A stretch of 64,000 nucleotides of DNA, taken from positions 186,001 to 250,000 of the forward strand of contig CAMDNE010000001.1 of assembly GCA_945902745.1 (NCBI GenBank). The letters are read 5' to 3'. Both the position numbers and the translations under genes were made by a program. Below the pieces are notes generated by a model that saw only the letters and a list, made by a program, of their open reading frames with translations, was not told where the DNA came from and did no database searches. The stretch is from Chitinophaga pinensis (GTDB lineage Bacteria > Bacteroidota > Bacteroidia > Flavobacteriales_D > Crocinitomicaceae). Positions 1-9,155 of the stretch are shown here, one piece after another (the stretch's first letter is position 1; the number at the start of each line of letters is the position of its first letter).

Positions 1-579
1 GAAAATTGCAAGAAATTTGGCTTAACTCCAGTTGTTGCAATCAATAATTTCTTCTCTGATTCAGATGCTGAAATTGCATATGTGGTTGAGAAATGTGCTG
101 CATTAGGAGTAAAAGCTGTTCTGTCTAAAGGATGGGGTGATGGAGGAAATGGTACAATGGATCTGGCTAGAGCTGTTGTTGATGTTGTTGAAAGCAAAAC
201 AAATAATTACCACCAATTATACGATTGGAGTTTATCAATAGAAGATAAAATTAGCACGATTGCTAAAGAAATATATGGAGCGATAGACGTGACCTATTCT
301 CCAAAAGCGAAAAATCAATTGAAAGAATTTGACAAACTTGGAGTGAATGGTTTCCCAGTTTGTATGGCAAAAACGCAGAAATCGTTTTCTGATGATGAAA
401 AAAGAGTGGGGCGACCAAGAGATTTTAAAATCAATATCCGCGAGTTTGAATTAGCAAATGGAGCTGGATTTGTTGTTGCTATTGTTGGCGACATGATGAG
501 AATGCCTGGTTTGCCTGCTGTTCCTGCTTCTGAAGGAATGGATATTGACAATGATGGAAACATTACAGGACTTTCATAA
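1..579 (+). CDS. fhs: Formate--tetrahydrofolate ligase, C-terminal part (5' end outside window)
   Basis: This is the last 192 codons of an ATP-dependent formate-THF ligase (10-formyl-THF synthetase), a cytosolic enzyme that activates formate for one-carbon metabolism. The frame is open from base 1, so the gene is cut by the window edge and no internal start should be used. Recognisable C-terminal family motifs are GWGDGGNGTMDLA, an IYGA...YSPKA stretch, GFPVCMAKTQKSFSDD and the final GFVV..VGDMMRMPGLP segment. The next gene, fdhD, begins 15 nt downstream, so ligase and formate dehydrogenase genes appear co-transcribed, linking both formate-consuming routes. Family assignment is secure; operon membership is inferred from spacing. 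Confidence 0.95.
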   Translation, partial: ENCKKFGLTPVVAINNFFSDSDAEIAYVVEKCAALGVKAVLSKGWGDGGNGTMDLARAVVDVVESKTNNYHQLYDWSLSIEDKISTIAKEIYGAIDVTYSPKAKNQLKEFDKLGVNGFPVCMAKTQKSFSDDEKRVGRPRDFKINIREFELANGAGFVVAIVGDMMRMPGLPAVPASEGMDIDNDGNITGLS

Positions 580-594
580 ATAGAAGTTTTCTGA

Positions 595-1440
595 ATGAAA
601 ATTGAACTTTATAACGGTGTTTTATACAATGGAATAACATTCTCTCAATTGGAGGATGTTATTTCCATTGAAGTTCCCTTGAGTATTGCTGTAAATGGAA
701 TTCCTTTCACAGTAACAATGCAAACTCCTGGAAATGAAAAAGAATTGGTTAGAGGGTTATTGTTCGGTGAAAATGTATTCAGAAGTCAAAAAATACAACC
801 AAAAATCGAAATCTCAGAAGTAAATAAAGCAGGACATATTACAGCTGTAAATGTTGTTATTCCAATTGAATTAGTGTTAAAGGATTTTGCTGGAACAAGA
901 AACGTGATCTCTTCCTCTTCATGTGGCGTTTGTGGTAAAACATCTTTGGAAGAAGAAGAATGTATTATCATTTCTAATACAGAAATCTTAAAAGCAGAAA
1001 TAGTTCCGGAAATGTTCGAAAAAGTTAGTGTTGGACAGAAAAATTTTCAAAAGTCTGGTGGAACACATGCTGCAGGAGCATTTACAATTGACGGAGAATT
1101 ACTAGTGCTACAAGAAGATATTGGAAGACACAATGCTGTAGACAAAGTAATTGGTTATTTAATCAATACTAATCTTCTACACAAAGTAAAATGTATCACT
1201 GTAAGTGGACGCATTTCATATGAAATTGTAAGCAAAATAAAATCGGCTGGAATTCCATTTTTAGCTGCCGTTTCAGCTCCTTCTTCACTAGCGATTGACA
1301 ATGCACAAGAGGCTGGAATTACATTGATGGCTTTCTGTAGAAATAATAAATTTACTATTTATTCAAATCCTCAAATGGTTGAAATTGGTGCAAATCAATT
1401 GAAAGCAAATGAGGTTAAAGTTAAAACTGATGTCAAATAA
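595..1440 (+). CDS. fdhD: Formate dehydrogenase accessory sulfurtransferase FdhD
   Basis: A 281-residue protein of the FdhD family, which transfers sulfur from a cysteine desulfurase to the molybdenum cofactor of formate dehydrogenase. The redox motif CGVCG (Cys110, Cys113) sits in the expected flexible loop after SSSS, and the C-terminal half shows the family's GGTHAAG..., [10 protein letters not shown] and SGRISYEIV segments. Length is normal for the family. It lies between fhs and the formate dehydrogenase subunits and its 3' end overlaps the next gene by 11 nt if that gene starts at 1430, supporting translational coupling. FdhD is required only for Mo/W formate dehydrogenases, which fits the downstream catalytic subunit. 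Confidence 0.96.
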   Translation: MKIELYNGVLYNGITFSQLEDVISIEVPLSIAVNGIPFTVTMQTPGNEKELVRGLLFGENVFRSQKIQPKIEISEVNKAGHITAVNVVIPIELVLKDFAGTRNVISSSSCGVCGKTSLEEEECIIISNTEILKAEIVPEMFEKVSVGQKNFQKSGGTHAAGAFTIDGELLVLQEDIGRHNAVDKVIGYLINTNLLHKVKCITVSGRISYEIVSKIKSAGIPFLAAVSAPSSLAIDNAQEAGITLMAFCRNNKFTIYSNPQMVEIGANQLKANEVKVKTDVK

Positions 1441-3082
1441 TTTAAGTCATCTATTAGGTCGAAAAGGAACTGATAAGAATTTATTCGAAGAGCTCGGAAT
1501 TGCTGCTTCTAAAACGGGTACACCAAGTTCTGAAGCAATGGATAAATTGCACGAAGAATTTCTAGTCGGAAAATCAACTGTTTATGGAACGGTTTCCTTT
1601 TATGATTTTTTGAAACCAGAAAATCAAGGTAAAAAAGCATACGTATGCAACGGAAGTGTCTGCATGATTGCTGGAACTCAAAAAGCTGTGCATGAAAAAT
1701 TAGAAACTCAATTCGAAGCGAAAGAAATAGGTGAAATGTGTTGTTTGGGGCGTTGCCATGAGAACAGTGCTTTTCATATTGATGGGAAAAATTATTCTGG
1801 AAAGGACATCAATCAAATTGAAGCAATTAAAAATGGGGATAAGACGACACTTGAAACATACAATGTTGGAAGTATTGGAAATCTAATTTTGACCAAAGAA
1901 TACGGTTCAATTAGTGAATATTATAAAATCTTTACCGATTGTATTTCGAAAGATTCAAAAGAATTATTGGTTCACCTGAAAGATTCAGGATTACGTGGTA
2001 GAGGTGGAGCTGGATTTTCAATGGCTTTCAAATTGGAATCCTGTAAAAACGCTGTTTCAGATGCAAAATATATCGTTTGTAACGCCGATGAAGGTGACCC
2101 TGGAGCTTATTCCGATCGTTATATTATGGAGCAACGTCCACACGCTTTATTGATGGGAATGATGATTGCGGGATATATCACTGGCGCGGAATGTGGTGTC
2201 GTTTACATTCGTGGAGAATATCCTGAATCTGTAGATATTATTTCAGATTGTATCGCTGATTTGAAAAAAGAAAATTTACTTGGACAAAATATCAATAATT
2301 CAGGATTCAATTTTGAATTTAAAGTTATCAAAGCGCAAGGAGCTTATATCTGTGGTGAAGAAACAGCGTTACTTTCATCTATTGAAGGTCAACGACCAGA
2401 AGTACGCGTTCGTCCTCCATATCCAACACAACAAGGATTGTTCAATAAACCAACTGCAGTAAACAATGTAGAAACATTAGCCAATCTTCCTTTTATTTTT
2501 GAAAATGGTGGAAAAGCATACGCGGCTATCGGAACTGAAAAATCATCTGGAACGAAATTAATTTCACTTGATGGTCATTTTAATACTCCTGGAATTTATG
2601 AAGTAGATATGGGAACACCATTGTCAACTGTCATTAATCAACTTGGTGGAGGATTTAGAATTCCAATCAAGGCAATGCATATTGGTGGACCATTAGGAGG
2701 TTTAGTTCCGGTTAGTAAAATCGATAGTTTAACTGTGGATTTTGATTCGTTCGCAAGAGAAGGTTTTTTGTTAGGTCACGCTTCGATTGTTTGTTTGCCA
2801 GAAGATTATCCGATAATCAAATACATTGAACACCTTTTTAAATTTACTGCGCACGAAAGTTGTGGTAAATGTTTTCCTTGTCGCTTAGGCTCAACTCGAG
2901 GAGCAGAAATGCTTACCAAAGCGCAAAATGAGGATTTCAAAATTGATGTTACCTTAATGAACGATTTACTAGAAACCTTGGAAACAGGTTCTCTTTGTGC
3001 ATTAGGTGGTGGACTTCCATTGCCAGTTAAAAATGCAATGAACTATTTTGAAGCTGAATTGGCACCTTACTTTACTAAATAA
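1430..3082 (+). CDS. NADH-binding diaphorase subunit of formate dehydrogenase (NuoE-NuoF fusion)
   Basis: About 550 residues that fuse a thioredoxin-like [2Fe-2S] NuoE domain (roughly residues 1-140, Cys pairs in CNGSVC and CCLGRC) to a NuoF/51-kDa domain with the NADH motif [10 protein letters not shown], the FMN segment [14 protein letters not shown], the [12 protein letters not shown] loop and the [4Fe-4S] site [10 protein letters not shown] plus a distal Cys in SLCALGG. It would pass electrons from formate oxidation to NAD+. An upstream ATG at 1409 is possible, but it lengthens the overlap with fdhD and adds only a basic 7-residue tag, so 1430 is preferred. The catalytic subunit follows after 6 nt. 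The NuoEF arrangement resembles soluble NAD-dependent formate dehydrogenases. Confidence 0.9.
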   Translation: MSNNLSHLLGRKGTDKNLFEELGIAASKTGTPSSEAMDKLHEEFLVGKSTVYGTVSFYDFLKPENQGKKAYVCNGSVCMIAGTQKAVHEKLETQFEAKEIGEMCCLGRCHENSAFHIDGKNYSGKDINQIEAIKNGDKTTLETYNVGSIGNLILTKEYGSISEYYKIFTDCISKDSKELLVHLKDSGLRGRGGAGFSMAFKLESCKNAVSDAKYIVCNADEGDPGAYSDRYIMEQRPHALLMGMMIAGYITGAECGVVYIRGEYPESVDIISDCIADLKKENLLGQNINNSGFNFEFKVIKAQGAYICGEETALLSSIEGQRPEVRVRPPYPTQQGLFNKPTAVNNVETLANLPFIFENGGKAYAAIGTEKSSGTKLISLDGHFNTPGIYEVDMGTPLSTVINQLGGGFRIPIKAMHIGGPLGGLVPVSKIDSLTVDFDSFAREGFLLGHASIVCLPEDYPIIKYIEHLFKFTAHESCGKCFPCRLGSTRGAEMLTKAQNEDFKIDVTLMNDLLETLETGSLCALGGGLPLPVKNAMNYFEAELAPYFTK

Positions 3083-3088
3083 TTTACG

Positions 3089-5809
3089 ATGAGTTTAACA
3101 GCATATATCAACGATAAAATTTATCAGATAACTGAAGGCGAAACCATTTTGAGTTTTGTAAAAAGACATTTAGGAAATGAACTTGTTCCCACGTTATGTG
3201 ATGCGCCAAATCTAGATCCTTTTGGTGCATGTCGTGTTTGTAGCGTGGACGTTGCTTTTACACAAGATGGGCCAGCGAAAGCTCAAGCTTCTTGTCATAC
3301 GCCAGTTATTCCAAATTCATATATCTACACTAACAGCGAACGAATCACGCGCTTGAGAAAGAACATCGTTGAATTAGTGTTGACTGATCATCCGTTGGAC
3401 TGTCTGACGTGCGAAGTAAACAATAACTGTGAATTACAAAGTGTTGCTGCGAAAGTTGGCGTTCGTGATGTACGTTACCCAGCTGGAAAAAATCACTTGG
3501 ATAGAAAAAAAGATTTGAGTCACCCATACATGACATCCGATTTATCAAAATGTATCAATTGTTTTAGATGTGTACGAGCGTGTGATGAAGTTCAAGGTGA
3601 ATTAGTATTAAGCATGGCTGGAAGAGGTTTTGATAGCCATATCATTAAAGGAAATAATGAATCATTTTTCGGTTCTGATTGTGTAAGCTGCGGTGCATGT
3701 GCACAAGCATGTCCAACATCAGCAATATCGGATGTTTTTGAATCAAAATCTGTAGTTGCTGATGAAAAAATAAGAACGGTTTGTACGTATTGTGGTGTAG
3801 GTTGTAATTTAGAAGTTGCCGTTGTAAATGGTAAAGTGAAATCTATTCAAGCGCCTTATGATGCTGAAGTGAATCAAGGCCATACCTGTTTGAAAGGACG
3901 ATTTGCATTCTCTTTCTACAACCATCCAGACAGAATTAAAACGCCATTGATTCGGAAAAATGGAGTTTTAGAACCTGCGACATGGGATGAAGCATATGAG
4001 TTTATAGCAAACAAATTAACGGATATCAAACAGAAAAATGGTCCTGATTCAATCGCTGGGATTTCTTCTGCAAGATGTACCAACGAAGAGAATTACTTGA
4101 TGCAGAAATTCATTCGTGCAGTAATTGGAACGAATAATATTGACTGTTGTGCACGTGTTTGTCATTCGCCAACGGCTTTAGGAATGCAAAATGCTTTTGG
4201 AACGGGTGCTGCAACAAATTCTGTTGAAGATATCAAGTTTACAGATTGCATCATGGTTATTGGAGCAAATCCAACTGACGCACATCCAGTAACTGGTGCA
4301 AAGTTGAAGCAATTTGCCATGAAGGGGAAACCTTCAATCGTTATTGATCCTCGAAGAACAGAAATGGCGCGTTTTGCAACGTATCATTTACAGTTAAAAC
4401 CAGGGACAAATGTCGCTTTGCTGAACATGATGTTGTATTACATCATAACTGAAGGGGCAGTTGCAAATGAATTCGTAGACAATAGAACGGAAGGATATGC
4501 TGATTTCAAAGCCATGATTCTTAAGGTTGATGTAGATGAAATGGAACGCATTACTGGAGTTGAAAAATCATTAGTAAAAGCAGCCGCTTTGGCGTATGCA
4601 AATGCACCAAATGCAATGTCATTCCATGGATTAGGTGTTACCGAACATTCACAAGGAACTCATACCGTAATGTTGATTTCAGATTTAGCAATGATTACTG
4701 GTAATATCGGCAGAAGAGGGGTTGGAGTCAATCCATTGCGTGGTCAAAACAATGTGCAAGGAGCTGCAGATATGGGTTGTCAGCCACATCAAGGTGCTGG
4801 TTATATGAATTCGTATGATCCAGAAGTCAATAAATTATACGAAGCATTTTACAAGACAAAGATTCCTTTTAGTAAAGGATTGAAAATACCAGAAATGTTC
4901 GAAGCTTCAATTGAAGGTAATCTGAAAGCTTTATGGTTAATGGGCGAAGATGTTGTTCAAACTGATCCCAATACGAATAAGGTAATTGCCGCAATGGAGA
5001 ATTTGGAATTGTTAGTAATTCAAGAAATCTTCATGACAGAAACAGTTAAATATGCTCATGTAGTTCTTCCTGGAGCAACATTCTTAGAGAAAAGTGGAAC
5101 ATTTACAAATGCTGAAAGAAGAATTCAACGCGTTATAAAAGCTGTTGAACCATTAGAAGGAACAAAAAGTGATGGGCAAATATTGGTTGATATCATGAAT
5201 AAAATGGGTTATGCTCAAGCTGATTATAATGCTGATACGATGTTGCAGGAAATTAGTCAAATTGTACCCTTCTTCGCAGGAGTTCAATGGGATGAATTAG
5301 GTGATAACGGAAAACAATGGCCTGTCAAAAAAGATGGTTCTGACACAGAAATTTTACATTTAGCTGAATTCACAAGAGGAAAAGGGAAATTTCATTACTT
5401 CGATTTCAAAGAAAGCAATGAGACGGCTAAAAATGGAAAAGAATATCCATATATCATCACAACCAATAGAGAATTGGAACACTACAATTCTGGAACAATG
5501 ACAAGAAGAACTGGAAATGTCAAAATTCTCACGGAAGATGTTTTGTTGATCAATGCAACAGATGCAGCGAGACACTTAATTAATGAGGGCGACATGGTTT
5601 GTGTTGAATCTCCAAGAGGTAAAGTGGATATCAAAGCGCGCATTACAGATGAGGTTAAACCTGGAATCATGAGTACAACTTTTCATTTTCCAGAAGTAAT
5701 GTTGAACCTTATTACGAGTGATGAACACGATAGTTTGGCACTTTGTCCAGAATATAAAATCGTTGCAGTGAATATCCGAAAGAGTAAAGGACAGTATAGT
5801 AATAGATAA
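3089..5809 (+). CDS. fdhF: Formate dehydrogenase, molybdopterin catalytic subunit (Cys type)
   Basis: A 906-residue catalytic subunit. In order it has an N-terminal [2Fe-2S] ferredoxin domain (CDAPNLDPFGACRVC), a NuoG-type His/Cys cluster region (HPLDCLTCEVNNNC), two [4Fe-4S] ferredoxin motifs (CINCFRCVRAC and CVSCGACAQACP), then the molybdopterin oxidoreductase [4Fe-4S] motif CTYCGVGC...CLKGR and the bis-MGD domains ending in a C-terminal dinucleotide-binding domain. The Mo ligand is Cys358 in CARVCHSP, where selenoenzymes have selenocysteine. With fdhD and the NuoEF-like subunit upstream it forms an NAD-linked formate dehydrogenase; no membrane anchor or signal peptide is seen, so a cytosolic enzyme is inferred. 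A strong hairpin follows directly. Confidence 0.95.
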   Translation: MSLTAYINDKIYQITEGETILSFVKRHLGNELVPTLCDAPNLDPFGACRVCSVDVAFTQDGPAKAQASCHTPVIPNSYIYTNSERITRLRKNIVELVLTDHPLDCLTCEVNNNCELQSVAAKVGVRDVRYPAGKNHLDRKKDLSHPYMTSDLSKCINCFRCVRACDEVQGELVLSMAGRGFDSHIIKGNNESFFGSDCVSCGACAQACPTSAISDVFESKSVVADEKIRTVCTYCGVGCNLEVAVVNGKVKSIQAPYDAEVNQGHTCLKGRFAFSFYNHPDRIKTPLIRKNGVLEPATWDEAYEFIANKLTDIKQKNGPDSIAGISSARCTNEENYLMQKFIRAVIGTNNIDCCARVCHSPTALGMQNAFGTGAATNSVEDIKFTDCIMVIGANPTDAHPVTGAKLKQFAMKGKPSIVIDPRRTEMARFATYHLQLKPGTNVALLNMMLYYIITEGAVANEFVDNRTEGYADFKAMILKVDVDEMERITGVEKSLVKAAALAYANAPNAMSFHGLGVTEHSQGTHTVMLISDLAMITGNIGRRGVGVNPLRGQNNVQGAADMGCQPHQGAGYMNSYDPEVNKLYEAFYKTKIPFSKGLKIPEMFEASIEGNLKALWLMGEDVVQTDPNTNKVIAAMENLELLVIQEIFMTETVKYAHVVLPGATFLEKSGTFTNAERRIQRVIKAVEPLEGTKSDGQILVDIMNKMGYAQADYNADTMLQEISQIVPFFAGVQWDELGDNGKQWPVKKDGSDTEILHLAEFTRGKGKFHYFDFKESNETAKNGKEYPYIITTNRELEHYNSGTMTRRTGNVKILTEDVLLINATDAARHLINEGDMVCVESPRGKVDIKARITDEVKPGIMSTTFHFPEVMLNLITSDEHDSLALCPEYKIVAVNIRKSKGQYSNR

Positions 5810-5810
5810 T

Positions 5811-5851
5811 ATAAGAAGAAGGCTAGGAGATTTTCCTAGCCTTCTTCTTAT
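5811..5851. terminator. Intrinsic terminator after the formate dehydrogenase operon
   Basis: A perfect 18-bp inverted repeat (arms 5811-5828 and 5834-5851) with a 5-nt loop starts 1 nt after the fdhF stop codon. The T-rich 3' arm supports termination on the plus strand. The next gene converges from the right, so it may work in both directions. Confidence 0.85.
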
Positions 5852-5893
5852 ATTTAATTGAGTAATCGTTATGATACCGTATGACATATTTAT

Positions 5894-5999
5894 ACCCCTT
5901 TAGGGGTTATATGTTTTTAGCGCTGGATGTAATCCAGCGAAAAAAACATGAAATTATTCACTTTTTGGCATGTATTTTTTGTAAAATCATGCCAAAAAG
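5894..5999. repeat. Cluster of three intergenic hairpins
   Basis: Three inverted repeats lie in a row between convergent genes: CCCCTTTAGGGG at 5895-5906; CGCTGGAT/ATCCAGCG with a 3-nt loop at 5921-5939 followed by a run of A; and a 12-bp stem (CTTTTTGGCATG, 5961-5972) pairing with 5988-5999. A small open frame across them looks non-coding. They resemble dispersed palindromic elements plus a terminator for the minus-strand gene ending at 6039. Confidence 0.6.
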
Positions 6000-6038
6000 A
6001 TTTTGGGGTAACAAAGCGATCAGTCAATTATTTAAATA

Positions 6039-9035
6039 TCAATTCAACAAAGAACTCAATTTCAATCCTTTATTTACGATATTCATTTTTAAAGTAAATC
6101 TTATTTTTCGAGCATAATTTGATGTGCCAAAAGAGTCATTCAATTCTTGACTCATCCAAACAGGGAAATAGATTCCAAATACTTTCGCCAATCGAATTCC
6201 AACTCCTGTATTAATTGCTGAATTCAGACTTGACCCATTTGAAAATGCTCCAAAATCAGCGAATAGTCCAAAGATTCCCATTTTTGGTATTGGAAGTTGG
6301 AGGTATAAATTTCCTGTTGCCATAAAATGAGTGGTTGTACCATATCTACTTGTACTTTTAAAACCACCCATGTTTTCGTCTCTTTGTTGAGACCAAATTC
6401 CAGTATTGGCATTTCGTCCGAAGTAATAGTCTTCAAAAAACAAATCTTGTGCACCATCGCTGCCACTCAAAGACATGGAATATCTATACGTATTTGTGCC
6501 TTGCGTCAATTTTAAATTATACGTGTTACCAATAAATCCGCGAACTTCAACCCAACGTTTCATTTTATTTTTCAAGTATCGAAATTTATAACTCGCGTTA
6601 ACATTTACTCTTGCCATTTCTGCATCTTGTGCTTTTATTAAATCAGTTCTTAATGCAAAATGAACTTGGTGATCAGGTCGTGTAAAATCTACAGCGTATT
6701 TTGCAAAACCTCCTAAGTAATCTTCTTTTAATGAATTGTAAAAGTCATATTTTACAATTCCTTGAACAAGAAAATTTTGAGAAAACGGAGAATTCGTACG
6801 ATTCCCAATTTTTACGTTCCAATAAGGTGCAATCGCTAAATAAGTTCCATCACTCTTTCGAATAGTAGAACTTGAGTCCATTTTAAAAGACTTGATTGAA
6901 ACACCAAAACGAGAGATTTTTATATGTTTTTTAGGTAAACACGTGTAAGAAAATTCACCAATTCCTGAAACCATTTGTCGGCCAAAAGAATACATTGGTG
7001 CAATTAAAAACTGAAAACGATTAAATGGAACGCCATTATTATGAACTACGGCGCCAATCATAAATTTATCATACATGTTTCCCGCGATAATTGGGCTCCA
7101 AAATAAGTTATTTTTCGTCGCTTCATTATCTCCAATCAAGAATTCAAATTTAATTGGTTCAACTTTTTTCAACATGCCTTTTGAATGCCAATTGTTATTT
7201 CCACGATACATTTCAGGAATATCCTTTGTAGCATCAATGCGGACTTCATCAGCATCTTTTGTACTTAAGGATAAGGTAGATTTCTTTTCATTTGGTTCAG
7301 CCCATTTTGTTTCTACAATTTCACCATTCTTGAAAACATTCACCTCAATTGGACCATTTACTTGTCCAACATTTTTGACTGTGACAAGCGTTCCTTCTTC
7401 ACTTGTTTTTACTTTCTTTAATTTATAATCAACGTGATTACATGTTTGAATTAAATCGCCGAACAACCAACTCAAATCTTTTCCTGAAGCCTTCTCTAAA
7501 GTTGCTTTCATATCTTCAGGTTGCGGGTGTTTAAATTTCCATTCTTCGAAATAAGCATGCATGCATTTCCCAAATAATTCTTCACCCAAATAATCTTTTA
7601 AATAGTAAAATATAAGTCCCGTTTTTTGATACATGATCACGCCGTAATTCAGAGAAGAAAATTCTGCGGAATGTGTTTCTAAGGGCTGATCTTCTCCTAA
7701 AACAGCTGTCATTCGATAAGAAATATCACCCATATCATGGTGGTCTAAATCATTAAAATGAAATTTTCCTCCCAATACCATGTCTGACATTCTTTGATTA
7801 TCTGGGTATTTTGTTTGAATGTAACGCACTTCATTCAAGGTATTCATTCCTTCGTCCATCCATCCGTGAACACGTTCATTGGAACCTAAAATTCCGTAAA
7901 ACCAATTATGTCCAACTTCGTGAACGATAACAACCTCTAATTCTTCTTTAGAACTTGCATTTCCAATTACAGTGACATTTGGATATTCCATTCCTCCACC
8001 TGCGCTGATTGTTCCATCAACTGCCGTAACATTATTATACGGATAATCACCGTTCCATAAAGAATAGAAATAAGTTCCATCATTGATGTATTCAATTGCA
8101 TGTTGCCATGTGAGCGCATTATGAGGAACAAACATTGCCCAGGATGTTACTATTCTTTTTGATTCTGGCATTGAAACTTCACCTTTTAAAACAGCAAAAC
8201 GTTTGTCTGCAAACCATGCAAAATCATGTACTTTACTTTGTGTATAACGAATGGTTTTAAATTCAGAATCAGAAGGAGGGAAGATCGTTCTGCCTTTTTT
8301 GCCTTGAGATTGAGATAAATAATCACTTAATTTTTTATTGGTTTCTTCTGCTTTAGAATTTAAAAATTCTATTTCAGATTGTGTTTGTAAATCTCCTGTT
8401 GCGCCAACAATGTAGTTTTTTGGAAGTGTAATACTTACATCGAATGAACCGTATTCAGAATAAAATTCGCCTTGATTTAAATAAGGCATTTGATTCCAAC
8501 CATTCTTGTCATAGACCGCTGGCTTAGGATACCATTGGGTTATCTGATAGGATTGTTCAATATGACCAAGTCTTGATATTTTCCCTGAAGGTAGCTTGAC
8601 TTTAAAAGGAGTAGAAACTGAAAAGCGTTCACCTGATTTTAATGGTGTTGCCAAATAAAGAATGCAAATATCGATGTTCAGTGGATCTAATTCCCATTTT
8701 ACTTTTGAACCATTGATTTTGAAATCTAAAGAGTCAATATTCCCTTTGTCAGTATCATCTCCGTATTTCAATGTTGTTTGACCACCTTCATATTGTTGTT
8801 TTGCCAAGGCTGTTTTTCCATTTCTATAAGCATTGGGCCATAAATGAATATAGATTTCATTCAAATCATTAGGTGAATTATTGATATATTCAAATTCTTC
8901 AAATCCACTGATGGAATTGTTAATATCGTCCAGTTTTACTGAAATGGTATAATTTACCTCTTGTTGCCAGTATTTCTGTCCAATAGAAAATCCTGAAATA
9001 ATTGAGAGACATATAAAAAGAATCAGCTTTTTCAT
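6039..9035 (-). CDS. Exported M1-family zinc metallopeptidase with long C-terminal barrel-like extension
   Basis: A 998-residue protein with an N-terminal signal peptide (MKKLILFICLSIISGFSIGQ); the start at 9035 is chosen because an upstream ATG (9065) would put 10 residues before the signal sequence. The gluzincin motif HEVGH is at residues 372-376 and the third zinc ligand Glu395 is 19 residues later in WMDEGMN, with the M1 substrate-binding G-G-GMEYP motif upstream. The first two thirds match M1 aminopeptidases (N-terminal beta domain, catalytic domain). The last ~380 residues alternate hydrophobic and polar residues with many Tyr/Phe and look like outer-membrane beta strands. Peptide or protein hydrolysis at the cell surface or periplasm is inferred; substrate unknown. 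Confidence 0.85.
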   Translation of the reverse strand: MKKLILFICLSIISGFSIGQKYWQQEVNYTISVKLDDINNSISGFEEFEYINNSPNDLNEIYIHLWPNAYRNGKTALAKQQYEGGQTTLKYGDDTDKGNIDSLDFKINGSKVKWELDPLNIDICILYLATPLKSGERFSVSTPFKVKLPSGKISRLGHIEQSYQITQWYPKPAVYDKNGWNQMPYLNQGEFYSEYGSFDVSITLPKNYIVGATGDLQTQSEIEFLNSKAEETNKKLSDYLSQSQGKKGRTIFPPSDSEFKTIRYTQSKVHDFAWFADKRFAVLKGEVSMPESKRIVTSWAMFVPHNALTWQHAIEYINDGTYFYSLWNGDYPYNNVTAVDGTISAGGGMEYPNVTVIGNASSKEELEVVIVHEVGHNWFYGILGSNERVHGWMDEGMNTLNEVRYIQTKYPDNQRMSDMVLGGKFHFNDLDHHDMGDISYRMTAVLGEDQPLETHSAEFSSLNYGVIMYQKTGLIFYYLKDYLGEELFGKCMHAYFEEWKFKHPQPEDMKATLEKASGKDLSWLFGDLIQTCNHVDYKLKKVKTSEEGTLVTVKNVGQVNGPIEVNVFKNGEIVETKWAEPNEKKSTLSLSTKDADEVRIDATKDIPEMYRGNNNWHSKGMLKKVEPIKFEFLIGDNEATKNNLFWSPIIAGNMYDKFMIGAVVHNNGVPFNRFQFLIAPMYSFGRQMVSGIGEFSYTCLPKKHIKISRFGVSIKSFKMDSSSTIRKSDGTYLAIAPYWNVKIGNRTNSPFSQNFLVQGIVKYDFYNSLKEDYLGGFAKYAVDFTRPDHQVHFALRTDLIKAQDAEMARVNVNASYKFRYLKNKMKRWVEVRGFIGNTYNLKLTQGTNTYRYSMSLSGSDGAQDLFFEDYYFGRNANTGIWSQQRDENMGGFKSTSRYGTTTHFMATGNLYLQLPIPKMGIFGLFADFGAFSNGSSLNSAINTGVGIRLAKVFGIYFPVWMSQELNDSFGTSNYARKIRFTLKMNIVNKGLKLSSLLN

Positions 9036-9105
9036 ATTGAATATTGATTTAAATTTTTTGAGCACAAAGAAAATTATTTACTCGTTAAAGTTAAGCATTT
9101 GAGGG

Positions 9106-9138
9106 AAATAAAAAAGGCTACCCAAAATGGATAGCCTT
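9106..9138 (-). terminator. Terminator of the MopE-like T9SS gene
   Basis: Arms AAGGCTA (9114-9120) and TAGCCTT (9132-9138), with an inner CCA/TGG extension across one mismatch, are followed on the minus strand by a run of T (9108-9113). It lies just after the stop codon at 9156. Confidence 0.75.
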
Positions 9139-9155
9139 CAGATCAATAATTTCAA

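Noticed and set aside
5881-6117. 78-codon plus-strand frame
   Set aside because: It runs through three hairpins and overlaps the end of the peptidase gene on the other strand; no recognisable protein.
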